The notes under the pieces: generated by a model | Told to the model about the DNA's origin: nothing | Database searches by the model: none | Seen by the model: the letters and a program-made list of their open reading frames with translations, nothing else | In this document: one piece after another, positions 27,882 to 38,921 of the stretch | Layout of the letters: each line of letters opens with the position of its first letter | Numbering within the stretch: the stretch's first letter is position 1 | Source: Flavobacterium sp. | Lineage (GTDB): Bacteria > Bacteroidota > Bacteroidia > Flavobacteriales > Flavobacteriaceae | DNA length: 64,000 nt | Assembly: GCA_020403245.1 (NCBI GenBank) | Contig: JADBYA010000005.1 | Location: forward strand, 1-64,000 | Direction of reading: 5' to 3' | Program-made: the position numbers and the translations under genes

Positions 27882-28358
27882 ATGGAAGATATAAGATGGG
27901 AGCAACGTTTTTCTAATTTTAACAAAGCCATGTCAAAATTGGAGGAATCTGTAGAATATATAAATCAAAATTTTATAGATGGTAAAGTTGAATTAGAATC
28001 CGAAGATTTAAGTTACGTTGTTGATGAATTAATAAAAGAGGGGTTAATTCAAAGATTCGAATACACACATGAATTGGCTTGGAATGTTATGAAAGATTAT
28101 GCCTTTTTTCAAGGAAATTCAACTATCGGAGGTTCTAGAGATGCAACCAGAGAAGCATACAAATTGCAGCTAATAGAGAGTGCTGATGTATGGATGGATA
28201 TGATTCAAAGTCGCAATAAAACTTCTCATACATACGATGAGAATACTGCCAACGAAATATTTGGTAAAATAATTAATGACTATTTTCCATTATTTTTTAA
28301 ATTTAGAAAAGTAATGGAAGGAAAGAGAAGTGGAGAACAAATCAATTTAAAATTATGA
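27882..28358 (+). CDS. HI0074-family HEPN protein (nucleotidyltransferase substrate-binding), toxin of HEPN/MNT pair
   Basis: RFEYTHELAWNVMKDY...GGSRDATREAYKLQLI..SRNKTSHTYDENTA (RxxxxH HEPN motif). Confidence 0.88.
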   Translation: MEDIRWEQRFSNFNKAMSKLEESVEYINQNFIDGKVELESEDLSYVVDELIKEGLIQRFEYTHELAWNVMKDYAFFQGNSTIGGSRDATREAYKLQLIESADVWMDMIQSRNKTSHTYDENTANEIFGKIINDYFPLFFKFRKVMEGKRSGEQINLKL

Positions 28359-28684
28359 TTTTATTCGGTCTTTCTTCAAATAACATAGCTAAAATAAATT
28401 CAGTATTCAATCAATATTCAGATATTAATGAGGTCTTAATATTTGGATCTAGGGCAAAAGGTAACTTTAGAGATAATTCTGATATTGACTTGGTGATAAA
28501 AGGAAAGAACATAAATTTATCAACTTTGCAAGAAATTGAAAATAAATTAGAAGAGTTATATATACCAAATTCTATTGATTTAATAGTTTATGATACTATA
28601 CATAATTCTGATTTATTAAATCATATAAATAGAATTGGCAAACAATTTTATGAGAAAGGGAAATCCTTACCGTTAATTTCATAA
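28355..28684 (+). CDS. Minimal nucleotidyltransferase (MNT) antitoxin
   Basis: LIFGSRAKGNFRDNSDIDLVI (GSxxxG...DxD). Confidence 0.9.
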   Translation: MILFGLSSNNIAKINSVFNQYSDINEVLIFGSRAKGNFRDNSDIDLVIKGKNINLSTLQEIENKLEELYIPNSIDLIVYDTIHNSDLLNHINRIGKQFYEKGKSLPLIS

Positions 28685-28795
28685 CAAACACTAAATCGGG
28701 TAATACTACTGAAAAATAGTTGGTAAAACAGCACCATTCTGACCCTACTAACCCTTATTTGACAAATAAAGCTTTTGTAACGCTGGTCTTATGTC

Positions 28796-28830
28796 ATTTT
28801 ATCAAAAATAGTATTTTTGAGAAAACAAAG
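28796..28830 (+). repeat. Repeat family 1, 3' tail fragment
   Basis: attttatcaaaaatagtatttttgagaaaacaaag. Confidence 0.6.
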
Positions 28831-28871
28831 ATATTAAAACGGCAGCTTTTTATTACTTGAGTTTTAGTTAA

Positions 28872-28964
28872 CCGCATTGCAAATGCTACGATTTTTTTTC
28901 TAATTGAAGTAGGTACTCGCCGCAGGCAAGCACCAGAGATGTGGACAAACAAGAGCCAGTGGGG
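28872..28964. repeat. Repeat family 3 copy, inverted relative to 3351-3444
   Basis: ccgcattgcaaatgctacga...gaagtaggtactcgccgcaggcaagcaccagagatgtggacaaacaagagccagtg. Confidence 0.9.
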
Positions 28965-29168
28965 TTTCGGCTTTTTTTTAAACGTGCAAATATAGAAATA
29001 AATATCTTTGTTAGATATTTAATAATTAACAAAAAAATAATTATCGTTTATTACGCCTTTTTTAGGTATTTTTGTAATGTTCGTTCAAAATTAAAATCAA
29101 TGAGTGTAGCCGATAGTTACACAAGGAAATACTAAAGAAATAGTAAAAATAATTAAGCGATAACTACG

Positions 29169-30584
29169 ATGAAACTCGATAAGAAAAACTTCAGAACTAA
29201 ATACCTGTATTACTTATTTACACTTATTTTATTCAATTGTAGTACTCTTTTCGCTCAGTGCTGGTTGCAAATAGCTTCTGCTTCCTATAACCAAGGTTTC
29301 TTTAGTGCCGGTATTCAGGTAGATGGCACTCTATGGTGCTGGGGACAAAATAATTTTGGACAACTAGGCGATGGCACCACTACCGATAAACTGGTGCCAA
29401 CCCAAGTAGGAACTGATACCGATTGGGCTATGGTAGCGCTGGGTATTAACTCTACCTATGCTATTAAACAAAACGGAACACTTTGGGCTTGGGGTAGTAA
29501 TAGCGATGGTCAACTGGGTGATGGCACAAACACAGGGCGTTTACTACCAGCACAAGTATTGCCAGGCACAACTTGGCTACGAATTTCTGCAGGCGAACAA
29601 TTTATGATTGCTCAAAAAAGCGATGGTACCCTTTGGTCGTGTGGTAATGATGATTTAGATCAATTAGGAAGAGGTACTTTACCGGGAGATACAAGAATAT
29701 TACTCCAAATCAGCTCAGCTACTGATTGGTCAGCAATAAAATGCCAGTTAGCCCACACCCTTTTAGAAAAACCCAATCAAACGGTTTGGGGTTTTGGACA
29801 TGGAGATCTAGGTAAACTAGCTACAGGTACTAACGGGGGATATTCTGTTCCTAGCCAACTACTCCCTGGCACTGGCTGGGTGCAAGCCACACCTGGTGCT
29901 GTAAGTTCTTTTTTTAAAAATTCTAACGGCACCATTTGGGGCTGTGGTCAAAACGGTACTGGCAATCTCGGTATTGGTAACAATACACTGGGTATTTATA
30001 CACTAACTCAAATAGGCACTGCTACCGACTGGCGCAGTGTAGAACCCAGCTCAGTGCATACCATGGCATTAAAAAACAATGGCTCGCTTTGGGCTACAGG
30101 TATAAACACCTCAGGGCAACTGGGTATCGGCACGCTTACCAACACCAATGTTTTTGTGCAAGTGGGTACTGCCACCAACTGGGCAAAAGTGCGGTGTGGC
30201 CGCCAGCATACCCTAGCCCTAGACAGCAATGGTACGTTGTGGGCATGGGGTTTTAATAGTTCTGGGCAACTGGGTGATGGCACTACTATAAACAAGAGCA
30301 TTCCCACGCAAATAGGAACGGTGTGCACTTTGAGTGTGAACGAGGTTGAGAAAAAAGTGATGCAGTTGTTAACTAATCCTGTAGACAACCAAGTGCAACT
30401 GTCGTTTGCCTATGATGGGGTTAAAAAACTTACGGTGTACAACATGCAAGGTCAGGCAGTACGCACCCAAACCGTGAGCCAAGATTTTACCAGTTTTGAC
30501 GTTTCGGGCTTTGCGGCTGGGGTGTATTTTATACAATGTATTTCGGATATGGGCAATCAAACGGTGAAGATGGTGAAAAGATAA
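29169..30584 (+). CDS. RCC1-repeat protein with T9SS type A sorting domain
   Basis: Repeated GTLWAWG.NS.GQLGDGT; C-term LTNPVDNQVQLSF...YNMQGQAVRTQTVSQ..FDVSGFAAGVYFIQCISDMGNQTVKMVKR. Confidence 0.93.
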   Translation: MKLDKKNFRTKYLYYLFTLILFNCSTLFAQCWLQIASASYNQGFFSAGIQVDGTLWCWGQNNFGQLGDGTTTDKLVPTQVGTDTDWAMVALGINSTYAIKQNGTLWAWGSNSDGQLGDGTNTGRLLPAQVLPGTTWLRISAGEQFMIAQKSDGTLWSCGNDDLDQLGRGTLPGDTRILLQISSATDWSAIKCQLAHTLLEKPNQTVWGFGHGDLGKLATGTNGGYSVPSQLLPGTGWVQATPGAVSSFFKNSNGTIWGCGQNGTGNLGIGNNTLGIYTLTQIGTATDWRSVEPSSVHTMALKNNGSLWATGINTSGQLGIGTLTNTNVFVQVGTATNWAKVRCGRQHTLALDSNGTLWAWGFNSSGQLGDGTTINKSIPTQIGTVCTLSVNEVEKKVMQLLTNPVDNQVQLSFAYDGVKKLTVYNMQGQAVRTQTVSQDFTSFDVSGFAAGVYFIQCISDMGNQTVKMVKR

Positions 30585-30719
30585 ACTATTAAAAATAGTA
30601 TTTTTTATTGGTTTTGTCTGGTCCTGAAATAGGTTTACACTAAAGTATAAAAAGATACTCAAAAACATCTTCATCATAGTGAAAATCTAGATATTCAGAA
30701 TAATTGAAACATTTTTTGT

Positions 30720-30840
30720 TTCTAATATTAGTGGACAAATTGTTTTCCAATACTAGCGGAGAAACTTTCCACCAATATTGGTGGAGAAAAAAAAGATGCC
30801 TTACAATTATTTTGTTTTTCAATACTGGTGGAGAAGAAAA
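30720..30840. repeat. Four short repeats AATAYTRGYGGAGAAA (three at 25-bp period), one an 18-bp palindrome
   Basis: Copies at 30724, 30749, 30774, 30821; palindrome tccaccaatattggtgga at 30768-30785. Confidence 0.8.
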
Positions 30841-31020
30841 AGATACACGGTTTTGGTTTTGATTACCGTGCATCTTTATCTTGATTATGCTCGAAGATTG
30901 TTTTGTTCACAGTGCATAATTTTTTTGTTTACCATACATAGCAAAATATTCTAGTTGAAAATATATTCTTTAGTATTGACAATTACAACATTTACAGCAA
31001 CAATTGCAAAGGTAAAAGCA

Positions 31021-31056
31021 AAAAAAAAGATTGCACCCAGTAGCACAATCTTTTTT
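31021..31056 (-). terminator. Terminator downstream of mdh
   Basis: aaaaaaaagattgcacccagtagcacaatctttttt. Confidence 0.8.
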
Positions 31057-31079
31057 ATAAAAATCAATAAAAATATCTC

Positions 31080-32015
31080 TTATCCCAAATGAGATTTCAA
31101 ATCATTATTCATATTACGAACGGCATCCGCACTTTTGGCAAAAGCCGCTTTTTCAGCATCATTTAAGGAAATGGTAACAATTTCTTCTATACCAGTTGCA
31201 CCAATAATACAAGGTACTCCGATACAAATATCGCTTTGTCCATATTCGCCTTCTAAAAATACAGAACACGCAATCATTTTCTTTTGGTTATTTAAAATAC
31301 TATCTACTAAATACGCCACCGATGCACCCGGAGCATACCAAGCTGATGTACCTAAAAGACCTGTTAATGTTGCACCACCAACCATAGTGTCAGCAGCCAC
31401 TTTATCTAATTGTTCTTGAGATAAAAATTCAGAGACAGGAATTCCGTTGTAGGAAGCCAAACGTGTCAAAGGAATCATAGTAGTATCACCATGACCACCA
31501 ATAACCATCGCCGAAACATCATTGGCTGGTTTGTTCAAAGCTTTGGATAAATAATACCTAAAACGAGAACTGTCCAAAGCACCACCCATTCCGATGATTC
31601 TATTCTTTGGCAATCCCAAAGATTTAAAAGCCAAATACGTCATCGTATCCATAGGATTAGACACAATAACAAACGTTGCCTTGGGCGAATGTTTCAATAA
31701 GTTTTCTGCCACCGATTTTACAATTCCGGCATTAATTCCAATCAATTCCTCACGAGTCATCCCTGGTTTTCTTGGAATACCCGAAGTAATTACGACAACT
31801 TCGCTATTAGCCGTTTTTGAATAATCATTGGTCACTCCCGTTATTTGGGTATTAAATCCAGTATTGGTAGCACATTGCATCAAATCCATAGCTTTACCTT
31901 CGGCAAAACCTTCTTTGATATCTAATATGACTACTTCACTAGCTATTCCTCTATATGAGATAACATCTGCGCAAGAAGCTCCTACGTTTCCTGCTCCTAC
32001 TATTGTAACTTTCAT
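31080..32015 (-). CDS. mdh: Malate dehydrogenase
   Basis: MKVTIVGAGNVGASCADVI...SGIPRKPGMTREELIGINAGIV...VIGGHGDTTMIPLTRL. Confidence 0.97.
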   Translation of the reverse strand: MKVTIVGAGNVGASCADVISYRGIASEVVILDIKEGFAEGKAMDLMQCATNTGFNTQITGVTNDYSKTANSEVVVITSGIPRKPGMTREELIGINAGIVKSVAENLLKHSPKATFVIVSNPMDTMTYLAFKSLGLPKNRIIGMGGALDSSRFRYYLSKALNKPANDVSAMVIGGHGDTTMIPLTRLASYNGIPVSEFLSQEQLDKVAADTMVGGATLTGLLGTSAWYAPGASVAYLVDSILNNQKKMIACSVFLEGEYGQSDICIGVPCIIGATGIEEIVTISLNDAEKAAFAKSADAVRNMNNDLKSHLG

Positions 32016-32097
32016 TTTTATACTATTTTTTGTTTATGGTTTATGGTTTGTCGTTTGTGGTTACTAAAAACTATTAACCACAAACTAAAAACTTTTT

Positions 32098-34044
<1,947 letters not shown>

Positions 34045-34144
34045 TTAGGGTAAAAAATCTATTTTTTGTCTAACACGCAAATATAACAAAACACATAGGA
34101 TTTCCTATTCCAAATCGAGTTTAAAACCTTTAAGTTATTAACAA

Positions 34145-34240
34145 AAAAGTGTCGATTACAATGTCAAAAATCAATGTCAAAAATCAATGTCAAAAATCAA
34201 TGTCAAAAATCAATGACAATGACAATGACAATGACAATTT
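34145..34240. repeat. Simple tandem repeat (aatgtcaaaaatc / aatgac)
   Basis: caatgtcaaaaatcaatgtcaaaaatcaatgtcaaaaatcaatgacaatgacaatgac. Confidence 0.9.
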
Positions 34241-34402
34241 CAACTAAGAACAATTAAAAAGGATAGAAAAAACAAATTTTCAAAACAAACAATTTCATGT
34301 AGTCCTGAAAATTTGAGAAGGAATAACTTTAGCTAAAAAATTTATTGATTAACTATTGACATTGATTTTTGTATTTGATTTTGATTTTTGAAATTGCTAT
34401 TG

Positions 34403-36076
34403 TTATTTTACATAGGCATCATCATGCACATTCGCCACGGCTCTACCCGATGGATCGTTCATGTTTTTAAAAGCTTCATCCCATTCTAAGGCAATTTTAG
34501 TACTGCAAGCGACACTAGCTTCTTGAGGCACACACAACGCAGCTGCATCACTTGGAAAATGTTCGTTAAAAATAGAACGATAATAATATTCTTCTTTGGA
34601 TATTGGCGTTTGCAATGGAAACTTATATTTCGCATTCGCCAATTGCTCATCCGAAATTTCAACCGCAACGGTAGCTTTCAAGGTATCAATCCAACTGTAA
34701 CCTACACCATCGCTAAATTGTTCTTTTTGTCTCCAAGCCACACTTTCGGGAAGCATGTCCTCAAATGCTTTACGAAGCACCCATTTTTCCATAGGATGCT
34801 CGGCATTAATCATTTTATCTTGTGGATTCACGCGCATCGCAACATCCATGAATTCTTTGTCTAAAAACGGTACACGACCTTCAATTCCCCATGCGGCCAA
34901 ACTTTTATTAGCACGCAAGCAATCGTACATGTGCAATTTGCTCAATTTACGAACCGTTTCTTCATGAAATTCTTGAGCATTTGGCGCTTTATGGAAATAC
35001 AAATAACCACCAAATAACTCATCCGAACCTTCGCCCGAAAGCACCATTTTTATTCCCATCGATTTGATAACTCTTGCCATTAACCACATGGGTGTAGATG
35101 CTCTAATGGTCGTAACATCATAAGTTTCAAGATTGTAAATCACATCGCGAATAGCGTCTAATCCTTCTTGAATGGTAAATTTAATTTCGTGATGAATGGT
35201 TCCAATATAATCGGCTACAACTTTTGCGGCAGCTAAATCGGGTGAACCTTCTAATCCCACTGCAAAGGAATGCAATTGTGGATACCACGCTTCTTGTGTG
35301 TCACCCGATTCAATTCTTTTTTGTGCATATTTTTTGGCTATAGCCGAAGTTATAGAAGAATCTAATCCTCCAGAAAGCAACACTCCATAAGGTACATCAC
35401 TCATCAACTGGCGATGAACCGCTGCTTCTAAAGCTACTTTTATATCATTGATATTAGTTTCATTATCTTTTACTGCATCATAATCTGTCCATTCTCTTTT
35501 ATACCACTGAACAAATTCGCCATCTTTACTCGACATATAATGTCCTGGAGGAAACAATTGGATTTTGGTGCAATAACCTTCCAACGCTTTCAATTCGGAA
35601 GCTACATAAAACGTTCCGTTTTGATCCCAACCGATGTATAAAGGAATAATTCCCATGTGGTCTCGAGCCACAAAATATTCATCTTTATCCACATCATAAA
35701 TAGCAAACCCGAAAATACCATTCATTTCGTCAATAAAATGAACTCCTTTTTCTTTGTATAATGCCAAGATAACTTCGCAATCACTTTCGGTTTGAAATTG
35801 GTATTTCCCTTCAAATTGTTTGCGTAATGATCTGTGATTGTAGATTTCGCCATTGGCAGCCAGCACTAATTTTCCATCCTGACTGAACAAGGGTTGTTTC
35901 CCCGAAGCTGGGTCAACAATAGCCAAGCGTTCGTGAGCCATAATGGCTTTATCATTACTAAAAATGCCACTCCAATCGGGTCCGCGATGACGGATGATTT
36001 TGGCCATTTCCAATACTTTTGGTCTAAGTGTTTCTGCTTTTTGTTTTAAATCAAAGGCGCATACAATTCCGCACAT
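34403..36076 (-). CDS. asnB: Asparagine synthetase B
   Basis: MCGIVCAFD (class II amidotransferase), SGGLDSS PP-loop, SGEGSDELFGGY. Confidence 0.97.
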   Translation of the reverse strand: MCGIVCAFDLKQKAETLRPKVLEMAKIIRHRGPDWSGIFSNDKAIMAHERLAIVDPASGKQPLFSQDGKLVLAANGEIYNHRSLRKQFEGKYQFQTESDCEVILALYKEKGVHFIDEMNGIFGFAIYDVDKDEYFVARDHMGIIPLYIGWDQNGTFYVASELKALEGYCTKIQLFPPGHYMSSKDGEFVQWYKREWTDYDAVKDNETNINDIKVALEAAVHRQLMSDVPYGVLLSGGLDSSITSAIAKKYAQKRIESGDTQEAWYPQLHSFAVGLEGSPDLAAAKVVADYIGTIHHEIKFTIQEGLDAIRDVIYNLETYDVTTIRASTPMWLMARVIKSMGIKMVLSGEGSDELFGGYLYFHKAPNAQEFHEETVRKLSKLHMYDCLRANKSLAAWGIEGRVPFLDKEFMDVAMRVNPQDKMINAEHPMEKWVLRKAFEDMLPESVAWRQKEQFSDGVGYSWIDTLKATVAVEISDEQLANAKYKFPLQTPISKEEYYYRSIFNEHFPSDAAALCVPQEASVACSTKIALEWDEAFKNMNDPSGRAVANVHDDAYVK

Positions 36077-36233
36077 AATATTCTTATTTTATTTATGGAA
36101 GCAAAAGTGATATATTCATTTCAATACATAAACTAAACATGAGTAATTAGTTATAATATATAACTATAATTAAAAATTATAAACAAATATGAAAGAAATA
36201 TATTTAGAATTGGTTGTTTTCGGTTTAAGATTG

Positions 36234-36710
36234 TTAAAAAACGCTTTCAATAGTATAACCTTTTCCATTCAAATCAAAAGTAAACCCGACTTCATTTCCC
36301 ATCAGCTTGCTTCCCAAAGGCGATTGTGGTGAAACAGCAAAAATGGTTTTGTCGTTAAGATTGATTTTTGGTAATGCTGTTGAAATAAAAAGCATCATTT
36401 CATTTACAGTAACCAAACTTCCTAAGGCAATAACTTTGTGAGTAATAGTTTCATCAATAGTATTTAATATTTTTTTTTGTTCTAATACTTCTTTAAGCTT
36501 ATAATTCAATTTTTCCTGCTCGATATGCATCATTGACAAAGCGGTTTGCTTCGCCAGTTCGCTATCGCTCGGGTCATGCTTATCACCCGCTGACCCTTTG
36601 GCATCGTTTTGTGCATCTTCTGTCAATCCTGAAATCATGTCTTGAAAAACATCTATTCGGTCTTGTACTAGTTCTTTGTAGCGATGAAGAATTTGTTGTT
36701 TTATAGTCAT
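36234..36710 (-). CDS. GreA/GreB C-terminal-domain-like protein
   Basis: GSLVTVNEMMLFISTALPKINLNDKTIFAVSPQSPLGSKLMGNEVG resembles GreA/B C-domain. Confidence 0.7.
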   Translation of the reverse strand: MTIKQQILHRYKELVQDRIDVFQDMISGLTEDAQNDAKGSAGDKHDPSDSELAKQTALSMMHIEQEKLNYKLKEVLEQKKILNTIDETITHKVIALGSLVTVNEMMLFISTALPKINLNDKTIFAVSPQSPLGSKLMGNEVGFTFDLNGKGYTIESVF

Positions 36711-36719
36711 ATTGTAATT

Positions 36720-37145
36720 TAACCACTAAGTACACTAAGAAGCCACAAGGTTCACTAAGAAATAGTGAGCTTAGTGCAAAAACTTTTTGACCTTAGTGGT
36801 TTTAAAATTAAAAATCAAATTCATGTTATAGTTTAACCACTAAGTATACTAAGAAGGCACAAGGTTCTCAAAGAAATAATGTTCTTGGTGCAAAACTTAG
36901 TGTGCTTCATGGTTAGAAAAATAAAAATAAAATTCATATTATTGTGTAACCACTAAGTTCACTAAGTAGGCACAAGGTTCACAAAGAAATATTGCGCTTG
37001 GTGCAAAAATTCGTATGCTTTGTGGTTAGAAAAATAAAATTTATATTATTGTGTAACCACTAAGTACACTAAGAAGACACAAGGTACTCAAAGAAATAGT
37101 GAGCTTAGTGCAAAAACTTTGTGTGCTTCGTGGTTAGAAAATTAA
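36720..37145. repeat. Four tandem ~105-115-bp repeats whose unit includes the last codons of the adjacent OMP gene
   Basis: aaccactaagtacactaagaagccacaaggttcactaagaaatagtgagcttagtgcaaaaact..cttagtggtt x4; ttaaaaatcaaatt at 36808 and 37142. Confidence 0.92.
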
Positions 37146-38866
37146 AAATCAAATTTATAACTCGCGCCAGCCAATACTTGAATTCCTTGCACAGGATAAT
37201 TCAACCAACGTTGGTAGTTTTGATTGGCTAAGTTATTTCCTTTTAGGAAAAAAGTCATACGCTCGCTGTATTTATATCCTACATGGGCATTCAAATCGAA
37301 GTAGCCATTTAAAGTTACATTCTCAATTGGATAATTAATTAAAATAGAACTTCGTATAAACTGGTCTTCCCTTTGACCCACAAAAAACAAACTCATCCCC
37401 GAATACCATTTTGGAGTAATATCTACGTCGAGATTAGCTCCTAATTTTATAGCAGGTAAATTCCATGCTTCTTTTTGAATATCCATAGTATAACTGCTGA
37501 AAGTTCCGTTGACACCAAAAGAAACATTTTTAGAAAAGTCGGCTTTCAATTCTCCAAAGAAACTAATGGTTTTGACATTATCATAAACCACATCAAAGGA
37601 ATTTCCATAGGCATAACCTTCTAAATTTGCCGAACTTTCGTCATAACCATTACTCTTGAAAAGCGCTTTGTTTTCCTCATTCAAATAAGAACCACGAATG
37701 TTATAACTGATACTATTGGCTAATTTTCCTTTCAAACCAAGATAAATATTATACTTCTGATTGGTTGGTACCACAGCCAATGTTGGCGAAACAAAGAAAT
37801 TTTCCTGAACAAAATCGTTGTATGAGTTTTGCTTTAATGTTCCTTCTAATCCGGTGTAAGCAATCATTAAATCGCCTACTATTTTATAAGAACCGGTAAC
37901 TTGTGGATAAATAAAGAATTTGTTTTCTCCAGCTTCTTGAGCTGCGCTATAGAAAAATCCAACGCCAACATTAAGGGATAAATCGTCTTTTTGAATTTTG
38001 ACACTCGGTTGGAAACCAATATTGGTAAAACCATACTTAAAAGAACTTCCACCATAAAAAGTTTTATCAAAGGATCCGCTGATATAATCTATAACAAAAT
38101 CTGTTTTTATTTTTTGGTCAACCACATCAAACTCCAATGCTGGTTTTGCCACAAAACGATTTTCAGCTGAACCAAAAGCATCCCAAAAACGACTGAACTT
38201 TATTGTGCTTTCTTTTAAAATACTTTCGGCTAAACTCAGTCTTCCGCCAACATACAACGTATGATATGTTTGCTGCTCGTCAATAGAATTAATAGTGGCG
38301 TTATCCAATGTTCCAGGATAAATTCCGTACCAATTGTATACTTGATTTTTATACCCCAAATCAGCGTTCCAAGATAAAGCTCTGGTTCGGCTACCATAGG
38401 TAAAATCCAAAGCAGTGTTGAAAAATTTATCATCCAATACTACGTCGTTAATTCCGCCTTGAGATGAACTGTGACGCAACATGCCACCAAAATAATCGGT
38501 GTTGCTGATGTTTTCTGTAACAAAAAGTTCTGCATTGGCCGTTCCATAATTCCCTGCACCTAATGTCAAATAATTACTGAATATTTTTTCTTCAGCACTT
38601 TTATCCACACTAGCAGCTCTTCCCTTGGAGGGCGTAAAGGTTGAAGCCACAGGAAAAGAAAAAATGTTGTATTGAATAGTTTCTTTCTTGGAGGTGTCTT
38701 CGTCGTCCAAGGTTGGGGTTTCCTTCACTTTGAACGCATCCGAAATAGTTGGCGTATAGGGTTTCACTACATTCACTACTTCTGTTCCAATGTTTTCGTC
38801 TTTCTTTTGTGAAAAAGAAATTTGTGTTATAAATAATGCTACTATTAAAATTTTTACTTGTTTCAT
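37142..38866 (-). CDS. Outer-membrane TonB-receptor-like beta-barrel protein
   Basis: Signal peptide MKQVKILIVALFITQISFSQKK; repeated amphipathic strands; C-term NNLANQNYQRWLNYPVQGIQVLAGASYKFDF. Confidence 0.85.
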   Translation of the reverse strand: MKQVKILIVALFITQISFSQKKDENIGTEVVNVVKPYTPTISDAFKVKETPTLDDEDTSKKETIQYNIFSFPVASTFTPSKGRAASVDKSAEEKIFSNYLTLGAGNYGTANAELFVTENISNTDYFGGMLRHSSSQGGINDVVLDDKFFNTALDFTYGSRTRALSWNADLGYKNQVYNWYGIYPGTLDNATINSIDEQQTYHTLYVGGRLSLAESILKESTIKFSRFWDAFGSAENRFVAKPALEFDVVDQKIKTDFVIDYISGSFDKTFYGGSSFKYGFTNIGFQPSVKIQKDDLSLNVGVGFFYSAAQEAGENKFFIYPQVTGSYKIVGDLMIAYTGLEGTLKQNSYNDFVQENFFVSPTLAVVPTNQKYNIYLGLKGKLANSISYNIRGSYLNEENKALFKSNGYDESSANLEGYAYGNSFDVVYDNVKTISFFGELKADFSKNVSFGVNGTFSSYTMDIQKEAWNLPAIKLGANLDVDITPKWYSGMSLFFVGQREDQFIRSSILINYPIENVTLNGYFDLNAHVGYKYSERMTFFLKGNNLANQNYQRWLNYPVQGIQVLAGASYKFDF

Positions 38867-38921
38867 ATTTAGAATTGTTTCACAGAGATACACAGAGAAT
38901 CTTTGAGTTTCACAGAGATTT

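Noticed and set aside
28941-29135. ORF MDKQEPVGFRLFF... as a gene
   Set aside because: Starts inside repeat family 3 and lacks protein-like features.
36720-37145. Possible CRISPR or small-RNA array
   Set aside because: Long imperfect ~110-bp tandem duplications with no spacers; kept only as tandem repeats.
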